From an uncultured Treponema sp. (GTDB lineage: Bacteria > Spirochaetota > Spirochaetia > Treponematales > Treponemataceae), in the NCBI GenBank assembly GCA_937893155.1, contig CALBGU010000112.1:1-7084 (forward strand): a stretch of 7,084 bases of DNA. The letters are read 5' to 3'. Made by a program: the position numbers and the translations under genes. Positions 1 through 5,673 of the stretch are shown here, in pieces. Every line of letters begins with the position of its first letter. Position 1 is the first letter of the stretch. Below the pieces are notes generated by a model that was given only the letters and a program-made list of their open reading frames with translations, was not told where the DNA came from and made no database searches.

Positions 1-498
1 AATATTCTTTCCGTTATCGACGATAAAAATGCGGCGGATATTGAAAGCACCTGGCGATACTTTAAAAAGCACGGCTTTCGCTATTTGCAGTTTATTCCCT
101 ATGTGGATGAAAGAAACGGCGTTACATTATCGGTAAAAGCCTATGAAGCGTTTTTGAAAAAATCCTTTGATTTATGGTATCGGGAGCTTATAAACGATAA
201 CTATATTTCCGTCCGCCATATTGATAATTATATCGGCATTTTAATGGGAAGACCGCCCGAAAGCTGTGCAATGTGCGGCATATGCGGCAGCTATTTTGTC
301 GTGGAGACTGACGGCAGCCTTTATCCCTGTGATTTTTACTGTAGAGAGAATTATCGGCTCGGCAGAAATTTTGACGACAAAAATCTTGAAACGCATTACG
401 ATTCATTTTTCGCTAACACAATAATCATTGGCAATGCGTTTTTCAAAAACCGCCGCGTTCAACTAGATTTTGAGCGAATGGAATTTTCAATGGATTAG
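1..498 (+). CDS. Radical-SAM/SPASM maturase C-terminal part, fused to an aspartyl-protease tail (5' partial)
   Basis: The reading frame is open from base 1, so the radical SAM core with its CxxxCxxC cluster motif lies outside the window; 165 residues are visible. Residues 88-121 (SCAMCGICG, then VETDGSLYPCDFYC and RLG) match the first half of the SPASM domain of anaerobic sulfatase-maturase-like enzymes, which modify peptides or proteins in the cytoplasm using S-adenosylmethionine and Fe-S clusters. Visible cysteines are C89, C92, C95, C110 and C114. The usual second half (CxxC...C...GGC, the remaining auxiliary cluster ligands) is absent. Instead residues 139-165 are a retropepsin C-terminal strand, 20 of 27 residues identical to the end of the protease at 1046-1885. 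I infer an in-frame deletion fusion that has probably inactivated the maturase. The TTG at 85 is internal, not a start. The precursor peptide next door suggests a RiPP modifying role, but a sulfatase-maturase relative acting elsewhere is possible. Confidence -1.
   Translation, partial: NILSVIDDKNAADIESTWRYFKKHGFRYLQFIPYVDERNGVTLSVKAYEAFLKKSFDLWYRELINDNYISVRHIDNYIGILMGRPPESCAMCGICGSYFVVETDGSLYPCDFYCRENYRLGRNFDDKNLETHYDSFFANTIIIGNAFFKNRRVQLDFERMEFSMD
412..498 (+). repeat. Diverged copy of the aspartyl-protease 3' end
   Basis: The last 28 codons of the first gene align without gaps to the last 28 codons of the protease gene (1802-1885). I count 62 of 84 bases identical, including an unbroken 22-base match (428-449 against 1815-1836). 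At 74 percent identity this is an old paralogous tail, not a recent duplication. The SPASM-to-protease switch falls at about bases 405-417. Confidence -1.
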
Positions 499-511
499 GC
501 GGAAATTCAAC

Positions 512-517
512 TATAAT
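512..517 (+). promoter_or_regulatory. Candidate -10 box upstream of the precursor gene
   Basis: A perfect TATAAT lies 14 bases after the first gene's stop. No good -35 hexamer is visible at 16-18 bp, so this is weak. If used, the precursor mRNA would have a leader of roughly 175-180 bases containing the hairpins at 566-594 and 601-638. Confidence -1.
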
Positions 518-565
518 GCTGTGTTAATAAAAAAATGATATGCAGTAAGATAGGAATCATAAAAA

Positions 566-594
566 CGGCGCGACTTCTATAAAAAATCGCACCG
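566..594. promoter_or_regulatory. Hairpin with T-tract on the minus strand
   Basis: CGGCGCGA (566-573) pairs with TCGCACCG (587-594) apart from one C/A mismatch. It is flanked by AAAAA at 561-565, so a terminator-type T-run exists only for leftward transcription, yet no leftward gene ends here. It has the same style as the terminator at 1924-1952, which also follows a protease tail, so it may be a remnant of the 3' flank of a lost protease copy. Confidence -1.
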
Positions 595-675
595 TAAAAA
601 GTATCGTTTGCACGATGAACCAACGGAGCAGACGATACCATATATCACTAAAATCTACAAGACTTTTTTATAGAA
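575..675. repeat. Long-range 12-bp inverted repeat in the precursor leader
   Basis: Bases 575-586 (TTCTATAAAAAA) are perfectly complementary to 664-675 (TTTTTTATAGAA). The left arm is the loop of the 566-594 hairpin, so pairing with the right arm, which ends 25 bases before the precursor ATG, would compete with or stack on that hairpin. The arms are AT-only apart from one G/C pair, so chance is possible. Confidence -1.
601..638 (+). promoter_or_regulatory. 11-bp stem-loop in the 5' region of the precursor
   Basis: GTATCGTTTGC (601-611) pairs with GCAGACGATAC (628-638) with one G-U pair at 608/631 and a 16-base loop. It ends 62 bases before the precursor ATG. There is no T-run directly after it, so it is not a standard terminator. 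A leader RNA structure or a protein operator is possible. Confidence -1.
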
Positions 676-688
676 AAATGCTTGAAGT

Positions 689-693
689 AAGGA
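689..693 (+). promoter_or_regulatory. Ribosome binding site of the precursor peptide
   Basis: AAGGA seven bases before the ATG at 701 fixes the start of the small peptide gene and supports it being translated. Confidence -1.
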
Positions 694-700
694 TTTTACA

Positions 701-991
701 ATGGCACGTTTGAAAGAAAATGTGCTTGCTTCTGGTTTTGTCGCAATGACAGAAGATGAATTGTATGAGGTCAACGGAGGTCGTATGATTCGTGATGACC
801 CTCGAGAACGCCCTGAGGAACTTCACAAGGATTATGACAGAACTCAGAAAGAAACTGTAGAGCGGCATACAACTACTTCTTCTACTAAAGGACGTGTAGA
901 TTTTAGTTGGCGAGAAGGTCGAGTTTCTGTTGATTTTGAGCACACAAAAAAAGAAACTACAGAGCGGGAGAAAAGAGGGCGTGATAGATAA
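701..991 (+). CDS. Double-glycine-leader RiPP precursor peptide (putative)
   Basis: A 96-residue peptide with a good ribosome binding site. Residues 1-27 look like a classic double-glycine leader: charged start, LASGFVAM, then the amphipathic TEDELYEVNGG ending at G26-G27. Such leaders are normally cut after GG during export, often by a C39 peptidase transporter; none is in the window. The predicted core (28-96, 69 residues) has no cysteine and is very rich in Arg, Lys, Glu, Asp and Thr. It contains a repeat: KETVER at 50-55 and KETTER at 84-89, 34 residues apart, and GRVDFSW at 64-70 followed by GRVSVDF at 73-79. The lack of Cys argues against thioether or lanthionine chemistry; aromatic F68, W70 and F79 flanked by charged residues would suit radical-SAM C-C crosslinking. 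That is inference. The adjacent SPASM gene is damaged, so a maturase elsewhere would be needed. It could instead be an unmodified secreted peptide. Confidence -1.
   Translation: MARLKENVLASGFVAMTEDELYEVNGGRMIRDDPRERPEELHKDYDRTQKETVERHTTTSSTKGRVDFSWREGRVSVDFEHTKKETTEREKRGRDR
848..967 (+). repeat. In-frame direct repeat inside the precursor core
   Basis: An 18-base segment at 848-865 recurs at 950-967 with 16 matches, exactly 102 bases (34 codons) apart, encoding KETVER and KETTER. This suggests the core grew by internal duplication. Confidence -1.
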
Positions 992-1005
992 GTTCTGACT
1001 TACAA

Positions 1006-1034
1006 AACTGCGTATATATTTTATATGCGCAGTT
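1006..1034 (+). promoter_or_regulatory. 13-bp hairpin between precursor and protease genes
   Basis: Bases 1006-1018 (AACTGCGTATATA) pair fully with 1022-1034 (TATATGCGCAGTT), with one G-U pair (1013/1027) and a three-base TTT loop. It begins 15 bases after the precursor stop and ends directly before GGAG, the protease ribosome binding site. There is no T-run after it, so it looks like a stabilising or partial attenuation structure, as used in peptide operons to make the precursor more abundant than downstream products. Confidence -1.
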
Positions 1035-1038
1035 GGAG
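1035..1038 (+). promoter_or_regulatory. Ribosome binding site choosing the protease start
   Basis: GGAG lies seven bases before the ATG at 1046. The upstream in-frame ATG at 1025 is inside the hairpin arm and has no such site, and starting at 1046 places the lipoprotein signal at the N-terminus. Confidence -1.
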
Positions 1039-1045
1039 AAAGCAA

Positions 1046-1885
1046 ATGAAAACGGTATTTTTAGTAGCGATATATTGCATATTATTGGTGAGTTGCAAAA
1101 AAGAAAAAGCAATTCCATTTGTACTTGAAAGCGGAATGCCGTGCATAACACTTACTTTCTCAAATAGTGAGAGCAATAAGTGTGAGTTGTGCTTTGGAAT
1201 TGATACGGGGTGCTATTCTGCTCGTTTTTACTACGGAGATATTGTAAAAATGTATCCTAATTTTTCAGATACTGATGTAGATTTCTGGACTTCGAGAGGA
1301 GCTGATATAAAAATAGCGGACGATAAGACTATAAGTGCAATAGGTTTTTATAATGTAAAAAGTGATAAAGTAAATTTTCCAAAACTCTGGATTGAAAATG
1401 ATACAACATTTATAAATACATGTGGCACAAAACGTGCGGGATTACTGGGATATACGGATTTAGAGAAATTCGGCGTTGTTGTTTTTGATTTTAGAAAGAA
1501 AAAATTAGTTTTGGGTGAAAACAAAGTAAAGAAAAATAGAGTGCTACTGTCAAAAGATGAATATGAAGACCATTTATATATTCCTATAAAGATTGATGGT
1601 GAAGAATATTTAGCCTTGCTTGATACGGGCTTTAAAAGCGACGGAGAATTATGTCTTTCTGTTAATGAAAATGCGGGATTTCCTGATTATGTAACTGTTC
1701 AAATTGGAAATACTGTATATGAAGATGTTTGGTGTGATTGGCATTCAGACGGAATCTATAGTGACTTAAAAATTACTGAAAATCCAAATGATGTTCTTGG
1801 CGACACGATTATTCTTGGCAATGCGTTTTTCAAAAATCATCGCATACAGCTTGACTTTGAGAATATGACGTTCGCAATGGATTAA
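1046..1885 (+). CDS. Lipoprotein with two retropepsin-like aspartyl protease lobes
   Basis: 279 residues. Residues 1-17 form a lipoprotein signal (MKTVFLVAIY hydrophobic stretch, lipobox LVSC, C17 lipidated), so the protein should be anchored outside the inner membrane. Two lobes follow. Lobe 1 has FGIDTG (D53-T54-G55) and closes with LLGY (133-136) and FGVVVFDF. Lobe 2 has LLDTG (D193-T194-G195) and closes with ILGN (256-259) and RIQLDF. Viral retropepsins carry one DTG and dimerise; this chain has two, so it could form a single-chain active site as in pepsin. Seven cysteines besides C17 (33, 46, 49, 56, 126, 203, 230) could form disulfides. Its position 54 bp after a GG-leader peptide suggests peptide processing, degradation or self-protection, which is inference. 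Base composition is AT-richer than genes after 2560. An upstream gene ends in a copy of its tail, so paralogs existed. Confidence is high for the fold, low for the role. Confidence -1.
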   Translation: MKTVFLVAIYCILLVSCKKEKAIPFVLESGMPCITLTFSNSESNKCELCFGIDTGCYSARFYYGDIVKMYPNFSDTDVDFWTSRGADIKIADDKTISAIGFYNVKSDKVNFPKLWIENDTTFINTCGTKRAGLLGYTDLEKFGVVVFDFRKKKLVLGENKVKKNRVLLSKDEYEDHLYIPIKIDGEEYLALLDTGFKSDGELCLSVNENAGFPDYVTVQIGNTVYEDVWCDWHSDGIYSDLKITENPNDVLGDTIILGNAFFKNHRIQLDFENMTFAMD

Positions 1886-1915
1886 AGGAGAAGAAAAAGC
1901 TCGATTTTATGCACT

Positions 1916-1952
1916 AAAAAAACAAAGCCGCGCAGAAAAAGTGCGCGACTTT
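1916..1952 (-). terminator. Rho-independent terminator of the leftward gene
   Basis: AAAGCCGCGCA (1924-1934) pairs with TGCGCGACTTT (1942-1952) with one C/A mismatch and loop GAAAAAG. Read leftward, the stem is followed by seven Ts (1922-1916). It lies just past the stop of the 1959-2447 gene and between convergent genes; rightward read-through from the protease meets the same stem but no real T-run. Confidence -1.
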
Positions 1953-1958
1953 CAAACA

Positions 1959-2447
1959 TTATTCACCCATCAATTCTTTGTCGTACGCATAAAAGAGCGT
2001 CACAAAAAACGTCGTGCAGTCTGGAACGTGAACTGCCCATTCCACACTGATAGAATGAATGTTCAGCCCCTCCTGAATCGGACTCATGTGGTCCTTCATT
2101 CCGCGCATAATCTCTTTTGCAGAAGAATCAACAGGCTCGCCCTTCGTCCAATCCGAATCCGCCATAGTCGAAAGATACTGGAACACAAGCGGTCCCTCGA
2201 GCGGAGAATACAGATTGATTTCTGACTTTCTGAGCTGGAATTTGATTTTCAAATCCCAATCTTCCTTGGTGAATTTCTCTATAGGATAGCCTTGATGAAT
2301 ATTCATATCGGTATAATCAAGGTCTTTGTTAAAAAAACGAGCAAGCAGCTCGCCCTGATGATATGACGGCGTAACGTTGACTTTTTCGTTCGTTATAAAA
2401 TTTTCCGAATCCTGCAAGCAGCGTTCATATTTTTCTTTGAGTGTCAT
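1959..2447 (-). CDS. Hypothetical protein, 162 residues, not recognised
   Basis: I do not recognise this family. The start is the ATG at 2447, preceded by AGAGAGGA at five bases; the in-frame TTG at 2480 has no such site. The protein is acidic, soluble-looking and has no signal peptide or membrane segment. The N-terminus (2-20) looks helical (LKEKYERCLQDSENF); the middle has alternating strands (WDLKIKFQLRKSEINLYS at 64-81), and the end has HSISVEWAVHV (131-141) and TTFFVTLFYAY (145-155), which look like beta strands. It has one clear promoter and one clear terminator, so it is a single-gene transcript convergent to the protease. Complete and intact; function unknown. Confidence -1.
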   Translation of the reverse strand: MTLKEKYERCLQDSENFITNEKVNVTPSYHQGELLARFFNKDLDYTDMNIHQGYPIEKFTKEDWDLKIKFQLRKSEINLYSPLEGPLVFQYLSTMADSDWTKGEPVDSSAKEIMRGMKDHMSPIQEGLNIHSISVEWAVHVPDCTTFFVTLFYAYDKELMGE

Positions 2448-2452
2448 TGTAA

Positions 2453-2460
2453 TCCTCTCT
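2453..2460 (-). promoter_or_regulatory. Ribosome binding site of the hypothetical gene
   Basis: Leftward AGAGAGGA ends five bases before the ATG at 2447 and decides that start over the upstream TTG. Confidence -1.
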
Positions 2461-2492
2461 GACATAATTTTTGCCCACAAGCAACATCTATT

Positions 2493-2520
2493 AGTCTATC
2501 ACAAGTTTTTGAGATGTCAA
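2493..2520 (-). promoter_or_regulatory. Strong sigma-70-type promoter
   Basis: Leftward TTGACA (2520-2515), a 16-bp spacer, then TGA-TAGACT with the -10 hexamer at 2498-2493; the TGn forms an extended -10. Expected transcript start is near 2486, giving a leader of about 40 bases before the ATG at 2447. Confidence -1.
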
Positions 2521-2559
2521 ATATGCGGGGCGCAGTTTTGAAATTTTTTTGCAGACAAT

Positions 2560-4155
2560 TTAATCGCGCAACGCTTTCGACAGCTTAGCACACGCATTTT
2601 CTCCGTCCATCGCAGAAGAAACAATCCCGCCGGAATATCCCGCGCCTTCTCCGCACGGATACAGTTTTTTGAGCGCAACACATTCCCCGCTTTCCTTGTC
2701 GCGCAAAATCCGCACTGGAGTGGAAGTGCGCGTTTCTATCGCGATGAGCAGCGCGTCGGCGCATTTATAGCCCTTCATCGTGCGATTAAAATCATCGAAT
2801 GCACGCGCAAGCCGAGAAGAAATCCGCTCGGGCAGCCATTCGTCTAGGCGGCTTGCCACCACCCCGGGCGTGTAACTCGTCGAAGGCAAATCGGCGCTCT
2901 CGGTGTGCTTGATAAAATCGGTCATTCGCTGTGCGGGGGCTTTTTGCGCGTCCCCGTGCTGTTTGGTGAGCGATTCAAGATATTTTCGGTACAACAATCC
3001 CGCAAGAGCCGCACTCCCGCATTTTTTAGCTTCTGCAACGAACGTAGGCGGAATATCTTCGGGGCGTGTTTCCACCACAATCGCCGCATTGGACCACTTG
3101 GAATTTCTCGCCGCACTCGACATACCGTTCACTACGATTTCATCAGGACCCGTGCTTGACGGCACAACAAACCCCCCCGGACACATACAAAACGAATACA
3201 CCCCGCGGGAATCCACCTGCGTAACAAGGCGATATTCCGCGCTTGGCAGATGCTCCGTGCTCTCGTGATACTGAATCGCGTCGATGAGAGAGCGGGGGTG
3301 CTCCACGCGCACACCGACCGCGAACGTTTTTGCCTCCAGCGCGTCGGGGGCGGTGCGAGCCATCAGCGCGTAGATGTCCGACGCGGAATGACCCGTGGCA
3401 AGCACGACCGCGTGAGCAGAAAAATCCTTTTGCGCGCCCGTGAGCGTGTCCACACAGCGCACCCCAGACACCTTTTTCCCGTCAAACAAAAAATCCGTGC
3501 ATCTCGTATGAAAATGGATTTCGCCGCCGAGTTCGCGGATTTTATCGCACATCGCATTGATAATCGACGGCAGTTTATCGGTGCCGATATGCGGGTGTGC
3601 GTCGGTGAGAATCTTTTTATCTGCGCCAAAATGCGCGAAAATGCGAAGAATCTTTGCAATATCGCCGCGCTTGTTGCTCCGCGTGTATAATTTCCCGTCG
3701 CTGAACGTGCCTGCGCCGCCTTCGCCGAAGCAGTAATTTGAATCCTCTCCGACCTTGCCCTGTGTGCTGATAGACGCGATGTCGCGCTTTCGCTCGCTTG
3801 TGGGCTCTCCGCGCTCGATGATAATCGGCTTAATCCCGTCCTCCAAAAGCCTGAATGCGCCGAACAGCCCCGCTGGACCTGACCCCACGATAATAGCGGA
3901 TTTTTCGCCCGCTCTCTTCCAGTCGGGCACGCCTTCGCTGTCGGCTTTTTCCTCGCCGATGTACGCTTTGTAGCGCAGGCAAAGTTTCGTTTTCCCGTGC
4001 CGTGCGTCAATCGACTTTTTCACAAAAACAAGCTCCACCTCGTCCGCTTTTGCCTTGATACCCTTATCAAAAAGCGCGCGCAGAGCCTTTTTCTGAATAA
4101 CCTGTGTATTTTGCTCCTCGCTGGGAAGCAGAATAATCGAAATATCTGTAATCAT
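2560..4155 (-). CDS. FAD-dependent oxidoreductase, COG2509 family
   Basis: 531 residues, the usual length for this family of uncharacterised NAD(FAD)-utilising dehydrogenases; the physiological substrate is unknown. Residues 1-65 form the family's N-terminal alpha/beta domain (KKSIDARHGKTKLCLRY). The FAD Rossmann fold starts at 87 with AIIVGSGPAGLFGA (GxGxxG at 91-96) and ends its second strand at IIIERG (111-116). The family signature FGEGGAGTFSDGKLYTR spans 143-159, VVLATGHSASD marks the returning FAD strand (250-260), and YPCGEGAGYSGGIVSSAMDG near 499-518 is the C-terminal FAD-contacting segment. No signal peptide or membrane segment, so cytoplasmic. The start fits the family N-terminus. 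There is no Shine-Dalgarno sequence; a promoter -10 box ends eight bases before the ATG, so the mRNA is probably leaderless. Intact, and GC-rich like pepT and murA. No clear terminator is visible after its stop; the next leftward gene begins 112 bases on with its own promoter. Confidence -1.
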   Translation of the reverse strand: MITDISIILLPSEEQNTQVIQKKALRALFDKGIKAKADEVELVFVKKSIDARHGKTKLCLRYKAYIGEEKADSEGVPDWKRAGEKSAIIVGSGPAGLFGAFRLLEDGIKPIIIERGEPTSERKRDIASISTQGKVGEDSNYCFGEGGAGTFSDGKLYTRSNKRGDIAKILRIFAHFGADKKILTDAHPHIGTDKLPSIINAMCDKIRELGGEIHFHTRCTDFLFDGKKVSGVRCVDTLTGAQKDFSAHAVVLATGHSASDIYALMARTAPDALEAKTFAVGVRVEHPRSLIDAIQYHESTEHLPSAEYRLVTQVDSRGVYSFCMCPGGFVVPSSTGPDEIVVNGMSSAARNSKWSNAAIVVETRPEDIPPTFVAEAKKCGSAALAGLLYRKYLESLTKQHGDAQKAPAQRMTDFIKHTESADLPSTSYTPGVVASRLDEWLPERISSRLARAFDDFNRTMKGYKCADALLIAIETRTSTPVRILRDKESGECVALKKLYPCGEGAGYSGGIVSSAMDGENACAKLSKALRD

Positions 4156-4163
4156 AGAATGAA

Positions 4164-4192
4164 ATTATACACACAAACAAAAAATGTGTCAG
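4164..4192 (-). promoter_or_regulatory. Promoter of the flavoprotein gene, leaderless
   Basis: Leftward CTGACA (4192-4187), a 17-bp spacer, then a perfect TATAAT (4169-4164). Start of transcription should fall within a few bases of the ATG at 4155. Confidence -1.
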
Positions 4193-4209
4193 TAGCGCGC
4201 TTTGTTCGT

Positions 4210-4311
4210 ATGTCATTATCTCACCTTGACCCGATAATCTTTCAATCGTTTTGACTTCGCTCAACGAACGGTTGTGAAAAAGATTGTCGCATCAAGTGCT
4301 CAGAATGACAT
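4210..4311. repeat. REP-like imperfect intergenic palindrome
   Basis: The outer arms ATGTCATT (4210-4217) and AATGACAT (4304-4311) are exact inverses. Further in, GATAATCTTT (4233-4242) opposes AAAGATTGTC (4279-4288), and CTTGA (4225-4229) opposes TCAAG (4292-4296). The centre holds GACTTCGCTCA, whose reverse complement TGAGCGAAGTC resembles a motif common in dispersed palindromic intergenic repeats. It sits between divergent genes. Copy number elsewhere cannot be seen here. Confidence -1.
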
Positions 4312-4393
4312 AAAATGCACGTTCGGAAAAAACACCTCTCTTTGATAATCCAATCAAAAATCTTTTCCTATAGCGCAAACGGGAAAAAAAGCG

Positions 4394-4399
4394 TATACT
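4394..4399 (+). promoter_or_regulatory. -10 box of pepT, leaderless
   Basis: TATACT ends six bases before the pepT ATG (4406), after an A-run (4384-4390). No convincing -35 is visible at 16-18 bp. With the usual 6-7 base offset the transcript would begin at or next to the A of ATG. Confidence -1.
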
Positions 4400-4405
4400 T
4401 TTTGT

Positions 4406-5650
4406 ATGAACTATTCAAAAGAAAACTTGTTGGAACGCTTTGTGCGTTATGCGAAAACATATTCTCAGAGTGATGAAAAGAGCGCGGACGCGGGAAATAT
4501 TCCCTCAACGCCGCAGGAATGGGATATGGCGAAATTGCTCGAGTCGGAGATGAAATCGCTGGGGCTGGAAAAGGTGCACATCACGCCACATTGCTATGTG
4601 TACGGTGTTTTGCCTGCGTCGGCGGGGGAAGAGAGCGCGGCGCCGTTTGCGCTTTTTGCGCACATGGACACGGTGGAAGAGGTGAGCGGCAAGGACGTAA
4701 AGCCGCAGATTATCCGTGAGTATGACGGTTCGCTGATTACGTTGAGCGAGGGGAGCACGATTGACCCCGAAACCGACGAGGCGCTGAGATTGGCGGGCGA
4801 AGAGCGGGATACGATTATCACTTCGGACGGTACGACGCTGCTCGGTGCGGACGACAAGGCGGGCGTGGCGGCGATTATGACGGCGATTGAGGCGCTCAAG
4901 GGCGAGAAGCACGGAACTATCGAGGTGATTTTTTCGCCTGACGAGGAAACGGGGCACGGTATGGATAAAGTGCCGCTTGACGAGATTCAAAGCAAAAAAG
5001 CCTACACGGTGGACGGCGGGCATATCGGTGAGCTTGAAACGGAGTGTTTTAACGCATTCAAGAGCGAAATCACCTTTACAGGAAAATCGCTGCATACGGG
5101 TTCGGCGCGTCCTAAAATGGTGAACGCGGTTACGATGGCGAGCGCGTTCGTGGCGAATCTGCCGCGGCAAGAAGCCCCCGAAACAACCGATGGCTATATG
5201 GGATTTTATGCGCCGATGGAGATTTCGGGCAGTGTGGAGCGTGCGTCGGTGGAATTGCTGCTGCGCGATTTTACCGCGGAGGGAATGGAAGCGCGAAAGG
5301 CGTTTGTGGATTCATTGGCGGACGTTACGGCGCGCAGTTTTGGCGGCAAAGCGGACGTGAAGCACACGGAGCAGTATCGCAATATGAAGGGCAAACTCGA
5401 CGAGCACCCCGAGGTTGTATCGAATTTGGTTGCCGCGTATCGTGCGGCGGGTGTCGAGCCGGTGATGCAGCCCATTCGCGGCGGCACGGACGGTTCGCGG
5501 CTCACCGAAATGGGAATTCCGACGCCGAATATCTTCACGGGCGGGCACAATTACCATTCGCGCACGGAATGGCTGTCGTTTAATCAGCTCTGCAAAGCAA
5601 CCGAAGTGCTCATTGCGCTCTCGCAGATTTCGCTGAAAGACAAAAAATAA
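4406..5650 (+). CDS. pepT: Peptidase T (tripeptide aminopeptidase, M20B)
   Basis: 414 residues, close to the usual length of about 408. PepT is a cytoplasmic zinc aminopeptidase that releases the N-terminal residue from tripeptides, feeding peptide-derived amino acids to the cell. By family knowledge the dinuclear site is complete: H86 in FAHMD, D149 in LGADDKAG, E181 in SPDEETG, D203 in TVDGG and H384 in GGHNYHS, with catalytic D88 and E180. The lid or dimerisation domain lies about 215-325 (FNAFKSEITFTGKSLHTGSARP at its start), and RGGTDGSR (358-365) returns to the catalytic domain. No signal peptide. The start fits the family, but there is no ribosome binding site and a -10 box lies six bases upstream, so translation is probably leaderless. 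It is followed 23 bp later by murA on the same strand. Intact; high confidence. Confidence -1.
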   Translation: MNYSKENLLERFVRYAKTYSQSDEKSADAGNIPSTPQEWDMAKLLESEMKSLGLEKVHITPHCYVYGVLPASAGEESAAPFALFAHMDTVEEVSGKDVKPQIIREYDGSLITLSEGSTIDPETDEALRLAGEERDTIITSDGTTLLGADDKAGVAAIMTAIEALKGEKHGTIEVIFSPDEETGHGMDKVPLDEIQSKKAYTVDGGHIGELETECFNAFKSEITFTGKSLHTGSARPKMVNAVTMASAFVANLPRQEAPETTDGYMGFYAPMEISGSVERASVELLLRDFTAEGMEARKAFVDSLADVTARSFGGKADVKHTEQYRNMKGKLDEHPEVVSNLVAAYRAAGVEPVMQPIRGGTDGSRLTEMGIPTPNIFTGGHNYHSRTEWLSFNQLCKATEVLIALSQISLKDKK

Positions 5651-5663
5651 CTATCTATCGTTT

Positions 5664-5667
5664 GGAG
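5664..5667 (+). promoter_or_regulatory. Ribosome binding site choosing the murA start
   Basis: GGAG lies six bases before the ATG at 5674. The in-frame TTG at 5662 overlaps this site and is therefore not the start. Confidence -1.
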
Positions 5668-5673
5668 AAAAAT

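Noticed and set aside
566..594. Terminator of the SPASM fusion gene
   Set aside because: The T-run is on the wrong strand for rightward transcription, so it is listed only as a hairpin.
608..636. TTGCAC as a -35 box for the precursor
   Set aside because: The hexamer at 17 bp spacing (GACGAT) matches TATAAT at only three positions and overlaps the stem-loop.
1025..1045. Upstream ATG adding seven residues to the protease
   Set aside because: It lies in the hairpin arm, has no ribosome binding site, and would displace the lipoprotein signal from the N-terminus.
668..1045. Antisense open frame across the precursor gene
   Set aside because: No ribosome binding site or family resemblance; the plus-strand peptide has a GG leader and a good ribosome binding site.
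412..1885. Recent tandem duplication of the protease
   Set aside because: The two tails differ at 22 of 84 bases, too diverged for a recent event.
3363..4010. Long open frame within the flavoprotein gene, same strand, other frame
   Set aside because: The residue pattern is Arg/Ala/Ser-rich without any family signature; it is a shadow of a GC-rich real gene.
4505..5170. 221-codon antisense frame inside pepT
   Set aside because: His/Arg-rich shadow of the pepT codons; pepT on the opposite strand has all catalytic residues.
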